A program made the translations under genes and the position numbers. A stretch of DNA of 64,000 bases from Scortum barcoo. Its lineage: Eukaryota > Chordata > Actinopteri > Centrarchiformes > Terapontidae. Where the stretch lies: contig CM041553.1 in assembly GCA_023238725.1 (NCBI GenBank), positions 19,992,001 through 20,056,000 on the forward strand, read 5' to 3'. Positions 1 through 14,718 of this stretch are shown here, piece by piece. Position 1 is the first letter of the stretch; each line of letters opens with the position of its first letter. Under the pieces are notes generated by a model. It ran no database searches, was not told where the DNA came from, and saw only the letters and a list, made by a program, of their open reading frames with translations.

Positions 1-1162
1 ATTTTACATTTGTTTTTTTGAAGTTCTAAATATTGTTCAGTAATCTTGTTTACATGAAATGTGGCGTGGGTTGTGAGGGTGGTAGTGTATTTCTGGGATG
101 GCATTTTTCATTCCCAGTACGTCCCTGGCTGAGGCTGATGGGAATGTCATTATATACTTCAGGTATTTAGGCAGAAACAAAGAAACATTGTACACTGTAT
201 TCTTGGACATTTTGACTTGATATGGGGTCAGAGTAAAAGTGTTTTATTAATACAGGTGAAATGAGATGAGATGTGTTAACATATTTCCCGGCAATCAGAG
301 TACTATTAGACATATCTGAAAATAAAAACACAAATGTGAGCCTAAATCATCAAATATTTCCTGCTGGAGGTGTTTTAGGGAGGTGCAGTGATGGGTGATG
401 GGTATTTTTTATTGCAGTCTAAACTTCATTGAAGTTATTCATTAGAAATGAATGTAGTTATAGGAGTTTAACTGATTCTTTTCACTTGGTAAATAAAGTA
501 ACTAACATCCACTTCCTAGCTGAAGCTGAACCAAAACAAGCTTGGTTACTCATTTTACCCAGGGGAATATCAGGAAGTTTGGGTCAGATTTTGCTTACAT
601 CAGCCTCCTATACCCAATTGTTGGGATTTATTCAGGTGGAAAAAAACCCCACCTTCTAATTTCTGGTTTTATTTTATTACTTACTGCGTTATTGTATGCA
701 TCATAAATGTAATATTACAACCAGACTGAATACCCACTGAGCAGATGACGTCTGTGGACACACAAAACAGGTTGATGTCCTGCCCAGATGTCTAGGCCAC
801 AATCTGGATGAATCTATTGATAAATGAGAAAATACATTTGTCCTGGTCAACTTCTGGACTGTAGAGAAAGACTGACTGACTAAATAGGGTCATGTGTCAA
901 CTATTACAATATCTTACTGGATGTTGAGAAAGAAAAACAAAACAAAACAAAACTATATTTTGTCTCTAACACTTAGATACGCACAGATTATTATTAATGA
1001 TGCATTTCTAGACATTTAGACAATTCTTCTTGTAAACAGTTTTAAAAAAGTACAAAACACAAACATAGATGTATGAAACATGTTATTATTCATAAATCAA
1101 TACACATAAGTCTTAACTACATTTATTTGTCAAAAAAATCTTCTATGTTTTACATTTAATAT

Positions 1163-1197
<35 letters not shown>

Positions 1198-1408
1198 CAT
1201 TTCCTGGTTGAAATCAGAATCAAAACAAAATAAATCATTTTCATGGACAGTGTAAGTATTTATAACTTTGACTGTAAATTATCCAGGACTTTTAATATAA
1301 TCAGTAGTTGTAAGTAGGATTTCTATGCAGATATATTACTTGTATTACAAAACAAGTTACTTGGAAGTGTCATATGAGGAAAACATATGAGTGAGAGGCA
1401 GAAGGTTT
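1..1408. other. Non-coding stretch, 3' flank of the sialidase gene
   Basis: No supportable gene. AT-rich sequence, with only short unsupported reading frames. On the minus strand an AATAAA signal (plus-strand TTTATT at 1122-1127) lies about 280 bases beyond the sialidase stop, so roughly 1120-1408 is probably that gene's 3' UTR. This is inference from position. Confidence 0.5.
1159..1198. repeat. (CA)n/(TA)n microsatellite
   Basis: A short CA run passes into about 14 TA dinucleotides. It lies in the inferred 3' UTR of the minus-strand sialidase gene. Confidence 0.9.
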
Positions 1409-2669
1409 TTACTCTCCAGTGCCCTGCTTGACATCACTGTAGTTAAAAACCTTTAAGGCTATCTGCTCAGAGAATTTGTTCTTCCCACACTCCATTAAAC
1501 ATGCAAACCAACCATCACCAATGTAAGCCAGATCTGAGTAAGCGCTGGGTCCATTGTAGATGATCCAGGGCTTGCTCCAGGCGTTTCGATCCTGTGGAGA
1601 TTTATTCAGATATACTGCTATATTTATCCGTTTGGACTCATCACTTGGGTGGGTGTAGAGGAGCCACTTGTTTTGGCTATCTCTGTTTGCACCTTCACTT
1701 TGAGCTGGAAAGGAGACCACACTTCCCTGACAGCCTTTAGCTGTTTCCACAAGCTTTGGATCACCGATCAGGTTGGAAAAATCTTCTCCATTATTTTCAC
1801 TAACAGCTTCTTCTCTAAAGCCTCCCTTAGTGCGAGCATTGCAGTAGATAAAGCTCTTGTGTTGCTCATCGACAAACTCTGCCATTTGACATTCACCCGA
1901 TTTATTTAGAAGCATTTTGCCAAACTTCCAATTTGTATCAGATTGATCCTTGTACAATGCGAGTGCATATTGACTGCAGGAAGAAATATAAGCATGAGCT
2001 GGGACAATCAATCGACCACTCTCTGTCTGAAGACCGTGGCCTGGCCCAACAGCAAATGTGGACCACTTCTTGATTTCAGCCAGTCCGTCAGTCAGATCTG
2101 TCATCTCACTCCAACTTTTGCCAGCATTCTTAGTTGCGATATAGCAGAGACGGGTCTTGTTGCAACCCCAGAATATCTGCCAACACTCAGACACATTGCC
2201 CTCCACACGGATGAAAAAGAGGTAAAGTGTTTTGCTGGTTTTATCGTAAACTGGGCAGGGGTTCATGGGACGGTATCCCTGAAGATCAGCCTTCTTCACT
2301 ACTGTGCTGAGCTCCGACCACTGAAATAGAATAATAATGATTGTTCAGAGGTGTGAAAGTGAAATAATGAACATAGTATAAATTATGTTGAAAATAATAT
2401 GTTCCCAAAATAAAACCTTTGATTCTTGATCTCACCGTAATCTTCACTTCTTGAGTGGGTTCATCCCTGCTCACTGTTCCAGTCTTCATTACCAGCTCCT
2501 CTGTGCTGGCATCATCTGCAGTTCTCCGCTTCTCTGCAAAGGCCAAAAGCTTTTTGTTGTCTGTGTCATAGACAAGAGCAGGAATCCTGTACACTTCAGT
2601 CCCTTGGGGTTTAAAGATGGTTTCCTCTTCTGTCGCTTTTTCCTGATGACTTGAGGGTTTGTTGCCCAT
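1409..2669 (-). CDS. neu3: Sialidase-3-like (ganglioside sialidase), two exons
   Basis: Predicted exo-alpha-sialidase (GH33 fold), removing terminal sialic acid, in the NEU3 type preferentially from gangliosides at membranes. Exon 1 is 2669-2436 (78 residues, starts MGNKPSSHQ) and exon 2 is 2320-1409, joined in phase 0 across an intron with minus-strand GTGAGA donor and TTTCAG acceptor, giving 381 residues against about 400-430 for the family. Visible family marks: the YRIP motif (residues ~27-30) with a catalytic-type Arg; a nearby RRTADD segment that would carry the acid/base Asp; a degenerate Asp-box (ATKNAGKSW); NAR before a second weak Asp-box (SENNGEDF); GCQGSVVSFP; and GPSAYSDLA near the C-terminus, holding the likely nucleophile Tyr. 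The MGNKPS start fits N-myristoylation. Teleosts often have several neu3 paralogues, and I cannot say which this is. Both Asp-boxes are weak but no stop or frameshift is seen. Confidence 0.88.
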
Positions 2670-3419
2670 AGCTGTTGTCTGTGCATAAAGTGATCATGCA
2701 ATATATTCAAGAGACATACAACTTGCTCCTCCAGGGTCAGAAATGATTACCTGATGGGTTTTTTATCAGCATGTGTGCAGTGTGTGAATGAGGGAGGAGT
2801 CTTTATTACACATACTAATAATCACTGACCGAACACTGATAAACTTACTTGATAATGTGGCATTCCGGGCGTTTGTTTTCCTCTTTTGTCCTTCTAATAA
2901 ACAACAGTAAGGCAAAGAAAAGGAAAAACAAGTTCATATTATTAACACAGTTACGTCTAAAATGACGTTCCCTGCTATTTAATTTAATTTTATTATTTAT
3001 TATAATTAATAAACACAGCTTCATATGCACTGGTAAATTTAAAACTGCAATAAAACAGAAGCAGGGCTTGAAGACACAAATCACAGCACAAGCGCGCTCT
3101 ATAAACATGTCAAATGATACAACAACAAATGTATTCATTTAAAGCCCAAAATCATAAAACATTGTTTGCCTCGGAGGGCTTTACAATCTGTACAGTTGGT
3201 GACACCCTCTGTCCTTAGACCCTCGAACTGCGTCAGGAAAACATGAGCTGCATATTCTAGGTATGATCCAATAGCAGAATCTGAATCATATCAAATACTA
3301 CTTGCAGCTGAGTGTGTGTTTCATTAATGCAAGGAGCTGAACAATATGTAATGGCATCATCTGCATAAGTAACATTTAGCACTATCTGTGTTACTGCATT
3401 AGATGGTGATCATATTGCA

Positions 3420-3645
3420 CACCAGTATTTAATTTTTTTAGACTAAACTTTATTTTATTCTATTTTATATTTTTAATTCCTGTATTTTGATTTCTGTATG
3501 ATTTCATGTATTATGGCTTTTATTGTCTTCCTCTTTTCTTAAGTAATTTTTTTAACATACATTTTGTATGAGCATTGTTGAAGAGACCCTAAGGATAAAG
3601 AATTTCATTACCATTTTATTGCCATTGGTTCAATGCTATTGTTGT
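3420..3645 (+). repeat. Dispersed repeat tail (copy 1)
   Basis: A T-rich stretch is followed by an AAGGATAAAGAATTTCATTA-type core and a TGTGTAAATGACAAAAA-type end. The same arrangement recurs at 12600-12700, 42371-42460 (reverse) and 54000-54215. It looks like the 3' part of an old interspersed element; the class is not recognised. Confidence 0.4.
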
Positions 3646-6600
3646 GTAAATGACAAAAATTAGGAACTTATTCGGTGGCTAAGAGGATTGTACTAGACTT
3701 AAAAACATGTCACTATATGTTTTGTTAATAGTGTGTGCCTCATTGAACACTAATATCTTCTCAAATGAATGTTGAACATTTACATAAGGTCAGACAGTGT
3801 CTCAGTTCATGAAAAAGTTTGTTCCTCATTTCCACTTATCCACCCCGCACACATTTCTACTAGTCCTGAGCACAGCATCTGTAGAGCAATCTCTGAAAAC
3901 AGTAACTAACCTGTTCCCTTTTTATGAAAGTCAGTTCATTTGTGAACCATGAACTTAACATTTAAGGACATCAGATAAATCTTGGACAAGCAAAGGAGCA
4001 TTGTGTAAGTTAAACAGCACGCATAAAACCATAAACTGACTAGACCTCTGCACTCACATTAAGGGAGAAGTGGAGGGGTGCGGCTCCTGGGGCTCCAGTG
4101 CTGAATGTTTTCTCAAAAGCCCTTAATCTATCTAGTTTTTAAAATAACTTCACCTTTGTGTCATTCTCCTCGTCTTTCTGACTTGACCTGCAAAAGTTGT
4201 ATTACTGGGGAAATATCACCATCTATAGGTGCACCTTAACATTGTCATGGATGGTGTGTCGTTACGTTCATGTGTCACCTCAGCAAGCAAGCTTAACTAG
4301 AATCATGGACAATGGACAATGTTATGAGACATGAGGAGAGAAGTGAAGAACTATTGAGAGGCATAACCCTGTGTTTGTGCAGGCTGTATTTCACAAGCAT
4401 AACTGTGACCAGAAGCACTTATTTATGCTCCAAGTCTGTTTTTCAACAATACGCATGTAAACGTGAACTGCAGCTTAGGCGTTGTTATTCCAAACTTCAG
4501 GTGTTTACTACAATTTGCTGAATATTTTAGGGTTATTATCACTATCTTATCATTTTAATTATTAAACTTTTATCATAGCTATTATGTTTATTGTCTTGTT
4601 ATTCTTTTCATTATTCTCGTTGTTGTTTCTGATGGCATGTTTTCTTTTTTATTGCTTTTGTTATTTATTGATAAGGTGTGTGTATAATGACATGTCAACT
4701 TGAGAACTGCAAGCCAAATCCTGCTGACACAGCTTGCCATAAGCCCGAATCAGACGGGACACAACCGGTTTATTTCAGGCCAGGCTTAACATCTGACCGC
4801 GTGCTCCGTCTATACAAAATATATAGTGAGAGATCATCATCTGGCTGCTCCTGCACTGCTAGACACTTGACAGAAACAGTATAGAAGTCAGTGTCCCGTG
4901 AACTTTAGTTTTCTAAACAAGTGATTGGTCCAACTGTCCTCCAATCCTTTTTTTTCCAAGTCAAGAAATAGAATATTTGCACTTCAAATAATCTGGGTAA
5001 AATTCATATACTTTTTAAAAGTGCTTGAAAATACAGTTATTACTGGAGCATAGACTATGTTATGCAAAAGAGCCACTAAAATGTTGTCATGTTGACATTT
5101 AAGGTGTGTTGATTGATTCATGGCATCAACTCACGCATTGAGTGAACATGCAAGAAAAGCTTCTTCTGTAAAAGTTGCAGGTAGTGCATATAGCTGCATA
5201 TATTGACACACTGCTCTCCGCTTTGGTGCAGTGTTGGCATTAAAAATGAAAATCGTCCTCTTTGAACATCCAGCTGTGTTGCAGCTTCATCACTGTTTCA
5301 ATGCCAACTGCCCACACTGAAGATCTTTAAAAATAAAAAAAGAGAAAAAGGCTTCCTGAATTTTCCCTATTCTGTATATATGTGAATGTTTCTGTAAATG
5401 TGAAGAGTTAAACTGTACCACTGTGCAGAAAATGGCAATAATACATCCACAGCTGTGCTTGTGTACGCTGGCATTTTCAGGTCAGGATGTTTTGCTGCTT
5501 CACACACTGTTTTTGTTATATACTGATACAGGGGAAATTTTAAATGGAATCCAGGCTGTGCTAAAGCTTTTATGAGTAAAAATTATCCTTTTAGTTCGAC
5601 GATAACTTGAGAAAAACAACCTTAAAGGCAATTCGCATGGAGCGCTGACTGTGAGAGAAGGCAAAATTTGTTGGAAGAGCTGCTCTCTACAGCCCTGTGC
5701 TGTGTGGTATGCTGCAATGTGTGCCACCCTGCAGCCCATAAATATCACAAATATCCCCCTTTCCTTTCCTCCTCCCATTTCCCTGCTTCTCCTCCCTCCA
5801 AACTGCTCTACCCCGCTGCTCTGTATCCACTCCTGCCTCTAGTGCTCATAAAAAAAAGTGGAGCTGACAGGTGCTGGAGACCCAAGCCAGGGATACCAAA
5901 GTTGCAAGAATCATTAATGAGCTCTGGCTTAATAACTCTTGAATATTTTTAGATCAAATAAATCTCCACCTTAGTTTCTTTCCAAATATATACACATCAA
6001 CAGCTGCTATTAAATTCTATCTGACTGGTTTGAACTGGTTTTTAGCAAACAAAAGTAGGAGACTTGAATCAGCAAAAAAACAGACAGCTGCAAAGTGTTT
6101 TGAAATTGATTGGAACCAGCACAGTTCTGCACTCGTGGGCCAGACACCCGCCAGCCAGACCTAACTTGGGGTCTTGTTAAGCAGGGAGGACAAGTAATGG
6201 GGACAGAGGAAAGAGCAGCATTTTCATTTGAGTTGAAGAGCCAAGTCTGCTTCCTCCTTCTCCATCTCCTCACCCCCCACGGGCCCGCTCTGGATGTATC
6301 TGCAGCAGGCGGGAGAAGCCGGGAAGAGTGGGATGATGACTTGGAAGTTTTCTGCTGTTGTGTGGACAAGCCTCCCATCTGAGGACCACCCTGGTTGACT
6401 CTCTCGCACTCCCCTTCGCCCAAACTCGCTCTCTCCCCCCACTCGTATGAGAGCTTATGAACTTCTGTTTTCTTTGTTGGCTGACTCGTTCTCTTTGTTC
6501 ATTTTGTCTGCGTGCGTCATGCTGGCATCGCAGGTTAGTAATGACGAATACGGAGCTCCAGCAGCTCATGCAAATCATTACCTAACTCCATCTGACGTGG

Positions 6601-9600
6601 AATGGATGGTTGTGTGATTGTGAAATATGAACAACAGGGAGTGGAGAGTGACAACACTAACTCTACCCAGAGGGTGCGGTGCACTCAGAGCCTCTGGGAG
6701 TCCTGCAGCAGTCATACGAGGGGGCGGGGAATAATGGATTTAAAGATGCATCACGATGCTTTGTTGAATGATCCTGCATCACTGCAATGAAATCTACAAT
6801 CGATTATCAGCCCAGTTTTCAACAGACAGTTTTGCACTACTGCTACGTTGAATGCGTGTGGCATGTTTACATTTTAGTCCGTGTGAAGATGGCAGAGCAG
6901 CATCCTGATCCACATGCCATTCCAGTTTGTGGCGTTGAATGCACCATATCGTTGGTTGCCAAAGTCCAATGAACATCAAAGACGAAGAAAAAGATGGCAG
7001 AGCAGCTACAAGTGAGAAAAGAAATAAAACCACAGCTGGCACTTTTTTTTAAAACAGATGTTTGGGCACACTTGTTTGTAATGATTGGGAAAAATAAACC
7101 CTGACCAAGAAATTCAAAACTGTTATTTTCCTCCCTCCCCTTTGTACATTTCTCCTCCAGTCAGCAGTCAACGTGGATGAAGAGAGACTAATTACATTAT
7201 AACTCACCACAGCGTCATCAGCACCTCCGTGGCTTGCTGTTGCAGACAGCTTGAGAAGCAATAGTGAAGAAAAATCCACGTTTTAATCCCACAAGTTAAA
7301 CAAATAAACTTAACGCCTCTCCCTGTGGGTAAATGAATCAACAGTAAACCAGTCTGGGTGAGTTTTATTTTGTTTCAGTCAAGTTTGAATAAAGTGTGTG
7401 TTATGGTGATCAGTGAGGTAAAATGTGTGTTGTAAAATGAGTCCTGTAGCTTTGAGTAGAGCAATTCTTTCTGTGGCTGTTTTGGTCTGCGATGTCTGTG
7501 CCACAGCTAGTGAACATCACTTAGGGAAATGCAGCTAGTTAAATACCTGATGTATCTTCCCACAGTATATATTGCCTCTTTGCTCATATTTGGACTTTAT
7601 CTGGCCTTAACTGCATGTCTCATAAACTGACTGCGCTGTATCTGTTTTCCGTGTTCTTCAAAGTAACTGGTGATCCAGCTAAAGGTCAACATAAGATTAA
7701 TGTCAAAACTGGGGGAACAATAATATGGAACTGATCTGCAGTGCATTTCCCAATTATCGACAACCTGTAACAGGAATAAGTGAATATGCAGGCCGGAGTC
7801 ATCTGTGCAAGCTCAGCACAGCCCCTTTGAACCATAATCCCCCCGAAAACATTCACTCACACAGCAGAAGGCCTCGCTGAGTAGAGAAATGTCAGCAACC
7901 ACACAAAGCAAGGATTCACTTAAAAAACAATAAGACTACGAAACAAGGGAGATGCACATGTGCGGAGAGGCAGACTCTTTCACAAAAAACATCGCCAAGT
8001 TGAAAGACATGAAAGCTGAATATGTTCCAGCATATGGTTGCCAGATTTGTAGCAGATTTCCGATGATACAAATACAAGCTTTCCTGGTTTTTGACTGAGG
8101 ACAGATGAACGAGAGGGAGGACTAACAATGTGAGGGGGTCTGTTTCATTTCAGACAGCGAGTGGCAGACGGCTTGTGTGTGTGTGTTGACGGACAGCTCC
8201 ATTCGCATCCAATACATACTTTCAATCTGATGCTCATTATTTTCTGGAGTGGAGAGGAAAGATCCTGTCTGTGTGCTTTAGTGAAATGCTGAGTATTTAT
8301 TGATGTTAGCCACAGTAATGATTCATGGGGTGGATTGAGAGCAAAATGACAAATGAAAAAAAGGGTTTATAACAAGTGATCAGGGCTTCAATCAGTCTAC
8401 GTCTTTTATTCTGATTTGTCTGCCAAAGCAAACAGATATTAAAACTACAAGAGCTGCTCATGGGTTGCATTTACAAGGAAGTAAAATATCTGAATTTACA
8501 TTTTTGAGGGAAGGCTGGTGGTGGACTACACAGGGAGAAAGCATGTGGCATGTAATATTTGTCCTTGACTTGAAAGCAAAATAAAACACTTGTGTTAGAC
8601 GTCTGTTTCATAAAAATGATTTACAAGCAGATCATGAATGGTGGCAGGGTTATGTTTCAAAAATGATTATAGCTCAAGTATTGAGGAAAGATGTGGGAGT
8701 GCTACAGGGATCTAGCATGTTCTTGCCTGGGTTTTATCTCTGGTGTTTGCTTTGATCAGTAAAACAGGTCAAGATGAGAGAATGAGAATGAGAGACACTG
8801 ATCTCAGATATAGCCAAACAGGCGCCAAATTTCTATCCTGATAATCCAACTGAACGGCCATCTTGTTTCATTTGATTGTTCAGTCAAATATTTTGCTCCT
8901 TTTTGGGAGTATGGACACTGCATGTTACAACTGCAAGTAGGGGTTCATTTTAAGTGGCTATAATATGTGAAAAAAATGTGAAAGGGGGCTGCTCGTAGCA
9001 ATGACCCTTGAGAATTATCGCTTGAATCTGCAGCTTTATAGCAAGTTTCAGCTCATTGTTTAGCTGTCTGCTAATTTACTGTGTTGGTTCTCATCGCTCC
9101 CATAACTTTGTTTTTCGGCCACAGTACACAGATGTTTTCAGGAAAAAAACCCGCTAAAAACTGGCTGTACACAACCTGCTCAGCGCCAAACAGCAGACAG
9201 ACACAGTTTGCGACTGAAACCAAAAAGCCAGATATGTCCTTCTGACTCCGTTTAGAAAAATGTCATCTTTACTCCTCAACTCACACACGAGGCTTTGATT
9301 GGCTCAGCTGTCTTGAGGAAACAGTGGTCAAAAAGCACAACGCCACACACTCCCACCACCTTTCAAAGTAAATCGTGCATGCACAGCCTCAAACATGTGC
9401 ACACATGGCCCTAAACACCCACACGGGCCCACACACACTTCTCATATCGGTAAGCTTATCTGTATTCAGAATCCAAGTAATTACATGAGATAACATTGAG
9501 TTTTTAAAGGAATCCAAGCACTTTATTTTCCAGGATTTATTGCTCTATAACTTGTGCGAGAAAGGTACGTTTCGCCACCCAGCCCTGAAAGAACAACAAC

Positions 9601-11663
9601 CATTAAAGCGCCAAGTGGGATAAAACCTAATATCACCCAATAACCACTGAATCAACGAAAAATAACTTTTAACAGTTCCAGGTAACACACTATGCCATGG
9701 TGGCTTAGCTCGAGTGAACGTGGATGGAGGCCTCAATTTCTGTTATCCCTGTGTGTTTGCCTTTCCACGCTTGCTGGTTTAACTTAATATCTCGTTATGA
9801 GAGCGAGCTCTGAGGTCAGCTGAGCCAGCAGGGAGAAATATGAAGGATCAAGTAAAAGCCCTTTATGGAGAGGGCAAACAGGACGTATGCAAACACAAAC
9901 TGGTCTGCTTTATATGATGTTCTCTGGCCAGGAACTCGTAAATACAGATTGTTTTCTGTCATTTAGGAGGGCAATTTTAATGTCATGCTGTGTAACAAGC
10001 CAAATCTTTATCCTGTTAAACTTTATTAATTTGGCCTCAGCTTTCATCCAGAGTTTATAGAGCCTTCGAAATGCCCGAACCCCAGAGGTGGGGCTTGTCG
10101 AACAGGGCTCACCCACTGTTAGCTATGTAAACAGCTGTAACCCACACACAGACAGACACACATACTGCGGAGGAAAGAAACGTGAATCCATGGGAGCTAA
10201 AAAAAAAAAAAAAAAAAGATGCTCAACCAAAGCTGAACCTCAAAGGAGCACTGTGTAAGTGTCATGTTGTAATTTGTTTCATGGCCAAATGCAGAAGTCT
10301 CACACTGCAAATATTCAGAGGTGAGGACAGAAAAATGTGACATATTTATACAGTAAGTTTTATAAGGCAGGGTGTAAGTTGTAATCACAATAATGAAAAA
10401 GGTCACTGTTTGATTTGAGTCATTTAATGAGGTAAAAGAAAAAGAAAAATGGTTTAGCTGGAGAAGGAACAATAACATTGGAGGGTTTATTATAGTAATA
10501 ATAAATATAATTCATATTGAAAGCTGACACAAATGATCTCACCACAGGGTCCTCTCAGTGGCTGTTCTGGAGCTTTCAGTCACATCTCACCAACTTCCTC
10601 AGCAGATTGTCATGAAGTCTCCAGATGGTCAAATTTCCATCTTTTTCTAAGCATTTGAAGGACAAAAAGCTGGTGGAATTTTTTTCTTCCCAGCTCTTGT
10701 TTCAGAAGTCAAAATAAGACGTTCCAGTCCTAATTTTATTACACAATCAGTAACATTATTTCCATTTTTTCTAGCTAAAACACATTTTTGTTACTGCATT
10801 TGTGGCTTTTTGTTTTCTGATTGTTTTCTGATTATTAATTCTGAGTAAAAAAATCACAGGAACGTTTTATTTTGTTTTATGTATTCTTTTTTCCCTATTT
10901 TTAGACTTTAGACATATGGGTATATCTGTGAGTCTGTGCGTGTGTTTGCATCCAGTGTAAATAACACCAAGCTATCAAAGGTGTGTCTGATCAGTAAACC
11001 ACGTAAACAGCAGAATAACTGTGGTTTAATGTAAAAAGATGATAGTTTAAGTGTATGTACCTTTTTAAACTAACTTTCCTGCTCCTTGTTTTTCAGGGCT
11101 ATATGATAGTCAACTAAAATTAAATTATCATTACTATTAAACACAGCAACATGATTTAAATGATTAAAAGAAAACAAGTTAAGCTTTTATTAGAGCAGCA
11201 GAAAGCTCTGGAAAAAAGATCTTGACTTAATTTTCCCATATTGAAGATTCAAAAGTTTTATTTGTCACACACACACACACATTTGTCATGCAACATATAC
11301 AGTGAAATACAGGGTGGTATGATCTCAGGACTGTGACAAAAGGTCAGTAACCTATAAATTAAAACAAGAGCAAATAGTTATAAAAATCCCAAAAAAGAGA
11401 GCATGTGATGTTTTACAGGTTTTGTAAATTTCTCCACATCATTTTTTATCATTTTTAAAACTACAATCAGTGTTGAAATCATTCTTTTGTTCCTCTGTAA
11501 ATTCAACCTGTCTCAGTCCCTCTAATCAACACCTTCTTAAAACACACACACTCAGACACACACTCACAGTAACCGGACATGTTTTGACAGCTGGTCATCG
11601 TTGGTTTACTGTATAATAGCAGCCTGCAGAAGTTCCACCGGGAGCGGAAGAAGAGATGGAAAG

Positions 11664-11700
11664 AGAGCAAGTGTGCCTGTGTGTGTGTGTGTGTGTGTGA
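11664..11700. repeat. (GT)n microsatellite
   Basis: About ten uninterrupted GT units within a GT/CA-rich stretch. No gene is associated. Confidence 0.85.
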
Positions 11701-12599
11701 TGTGTTTGTGTTACACATATAACCAAGTGACAGACAAGCAGAGCAAATACACACGCACACACACGTAAAAAGCAGAAAGAGAGAGAGAGTGTTTGAGCAA
11801 GAAGGAGAGGGAGGATGAATGTTATTTCAGTCACAATGCATCCAGTTGTCACAGAGCCCCGTGACCAAAGGCCTTTTCATTCCCTTCTCTCTGTTTCATA
11901 AACTGCCTCCGTATGCCGAGCAGCACATCTGGTGGACAGATGTCTATCTCTCCTCCATCTCTTGTTTTCTCTCCCTCTGTACTTCTTTTTCCTTTAGGCG
12001 GGCCTGGTGTTAATCCCTCTCTCCTCCACCTGGCTCAGACCACCCACACTCTGAGCGGGGCAGCGGCGGCCCACCAGCAGAGAGCGAGTGCGTCTGAGTG
12101 TGTATCACACAACGAATGTCAACGAATGTAAATTGTTTGTGTGCAAAATATGATTAATTTTATTCTGATAGCTCATAATAATCAAGCTTTTGCATCCATT
12201 GCCGTGAATTGTGTTTTCATGTAATCCAACAACCCCCAGTTTACAAACAAAGCAAAAGCTGATATGTGGAAATATGGACGGAAAACAACAGTGTCTCATT
12301 TCCTTTCAGAGAGTGAAAACACTGGTTCAGGTGAATATGAGGCTGGCGAGTTGTGTTTGTTTTTCCCCACCTGTGTTGATTTAAAGCTACCAGAGCGCCG
12401 AGTGGATACTTAAGATCTTAACTCACAAGCAAGGTTTTCGACATGAAAAACTTACACATACAACCAACCATTTGTACACTATACAACTATAACACTTGTT
12501 GGTGCTGTGTGTACTGCAAGAGAACTATTGCTTGTTTAAATTGTAGATGTGATGAACATGTATACGCATGTTGACTCGTGTGATACATATTTTTATACA

Positions 12600-12700
12600 T
12601 CACTAGAGGGAGCCTGTGACTTAAGAATTTCATTGTCAATGACGTCCAATGACATGTAATTGTTGTGCACATGACAATAAAATGTATCCATAAAACATTT
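12600..12700 (+). repeat. Dispersed repeat tail (copy 2)
   Basis: Contains GGGAGCCTGTGACTTAAGAA and ends GTGCACATGACAATAAAA. This is closely similar to the reverse complement of 42371-42460 and more weakly similar to 54109-54215. It is the best-preserved copy of the interspersed family in this window. Confidence 0.6.
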
Positions 12701-14584
12701 ACTAAGCTTGGTTTTTCTGTTAATTCAATTTACATATTAAATACAGTTGATATAATTACTAGTATGGAGAATATAGGCATGCCACACTGTGACAAAAAGT
12801 CAAAGAAAACTTCCACAAAATGTCCCTTTGAATAATCGAGCAAGCAGGCAGAAGTTGCACAAGTTTAACACTTAGGCTTTGTTGCCATCTAGTGGTGAGA
12901 AGACCAAAACACCAAAACAATTAAACGTGCACAGCAGATGTACAGACCAATACATGAGACAAATGCACAAATGCACCCTAATACACACAGTCAGTTGTCA
13001 GTTTATTTGGTTCAGTTAAAGCTAATGCAGCCCTTCAATAAATTCGACTTTTATGAAGGTTGAAACTGTTGAGAGAGGTATTGATTTAACTGCGTCATCA
13101 CTTTTGAGGATGTTGGATGTGGCATTTTCGAGACACGTTGTTATGTAGCCTACTCTCACTGATATCAAAGGGCAGGACAAAATAATAAAGACACGTGTTA
13201 TTTGGAGAGGGTTTGTGTGCCTTGGCGAGAGTGAGGAAGGTGAAAGAGCAGGACTTACTCCTCCTTCATTACATGTTGAAGAGCACTGGAGCAAGAATCC
13301 TAACTCACAACTACTTCAGTGTTGCAACTAAGCAGCCAACAGATAAACATGTGAACTGTAGCTGCTAAATAAAACAATGAGCCCATGTGCTGTACTTCAG
13401 TGTATATGTAGATCTTTGTTATGCTGTGCAACTTTCATTTTTCATAGAAATTAGGTGGGAAAATGGAGCATTGTTTCATTGTAGATTTTAAAATTTAGGC
13501 CTCAGCTCGAGCAAGCCAGATCCCGGCTTACAAGAACGCAAGGAAGGAAACCGAATAGGATGACAGAGAGTCTTTTTTCTTTTGTTTTGGTTGAAACAAA
13601 ACAGAAATAATGAAATAGAACCAACATTGCATAATATACCTTAAAATGAAAGTTTTTGAAGGGGCTGCTTATCTTTGCTTTTATAACATGTAACATGTAA
13701 AAAAACACCACTGACGGTAATGATCAAGAGGTATAACTGTAAGTCTGCTGGTTAGTCCTTATTTTATCAATATCAGACAAAAACATTTATCATCATAAAA
13801 CTCACATGATAGTTGTTTTTAGTTTGTGAATTTAAAGGTCTTTCTAAGAAATACAAAATTTGATTAATTGAAAATATCCTGTTTAAATAAAGGTTTCAGA
13901 ATGAGTCAGTGGGTCACACAGAATATGAGCAAAAACAAAGAGATGGTTTCAACATTACAAATGGGCTTCAATTTCCCCCCACATACAGAAAAACAGCCAC
14001 GCAATACGAACAACAAAAGCATTTTATCCAAAACAAACAATCAATCCACGGTGAGCGAGCTCCAAACAGGAACTCATTTATTTTGAATTAGCGGTGAAAA
14101 GTGAGTGAGAAAGTGGAAAAGTGATGCTATGTTTCCTATTATTGCAGGATGGGGGGCTGACAACAGGGCTGAGTCCCTCTGCCACGCTGCGAACGCACCA
14201 GTGGAATTTGGACGGAGGCAGTGCTGATGATGAGAAATATGAGAGAGGAAGACAATACGCTGTTGTTCCACGCAGTGTCATTGTGACCCGAGGACACCCA
14301 CATGTTCACACAGAGACACTCTCACACACTGAAACACACATGCACACACACACTGAATGTAGTGTATGTATGCTTATTAATCATAAACACAGACTCAAGC
14401 ATCCACATATTCACATAGAGAAACTTCACTCTAAAACATTGAAAAAACACTCCCACACACACCGCACACACACACTTATGACACACACACATATTGAATG
14501 TACAGTATGTATGCTTAGCAATCAAGCGATTATAAACACAGACTCAAGTGTCCACATGTTCATATTAAGATACTTTACTGTTGT

Positions 14585-14656
14585 CACTTACAGTGAAACA
14601 CACCCACCCCCACACACATACCTCACGCACACACACACACACACACACACCTACAC

Positions 14657-14717
<61 letters not shown>
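14585..14717. repeat. Long (CA)n microsatellite
   Basis: A nearly pure CA array runs from about 14629 to 14717, with impure CA-rich sequence from about 14300. It generates a spurious open frame rich in His and Thr, which is not a gene. Confidence 0.95.

Positions 14718-14718
<1 letters not shown>

Noticed and set aside
12885..12900. CCATCTAGTGG as a CTCF site
   Set aside because: Spacing does not fit the CTCF core well, and this string appears common in fish DNA.
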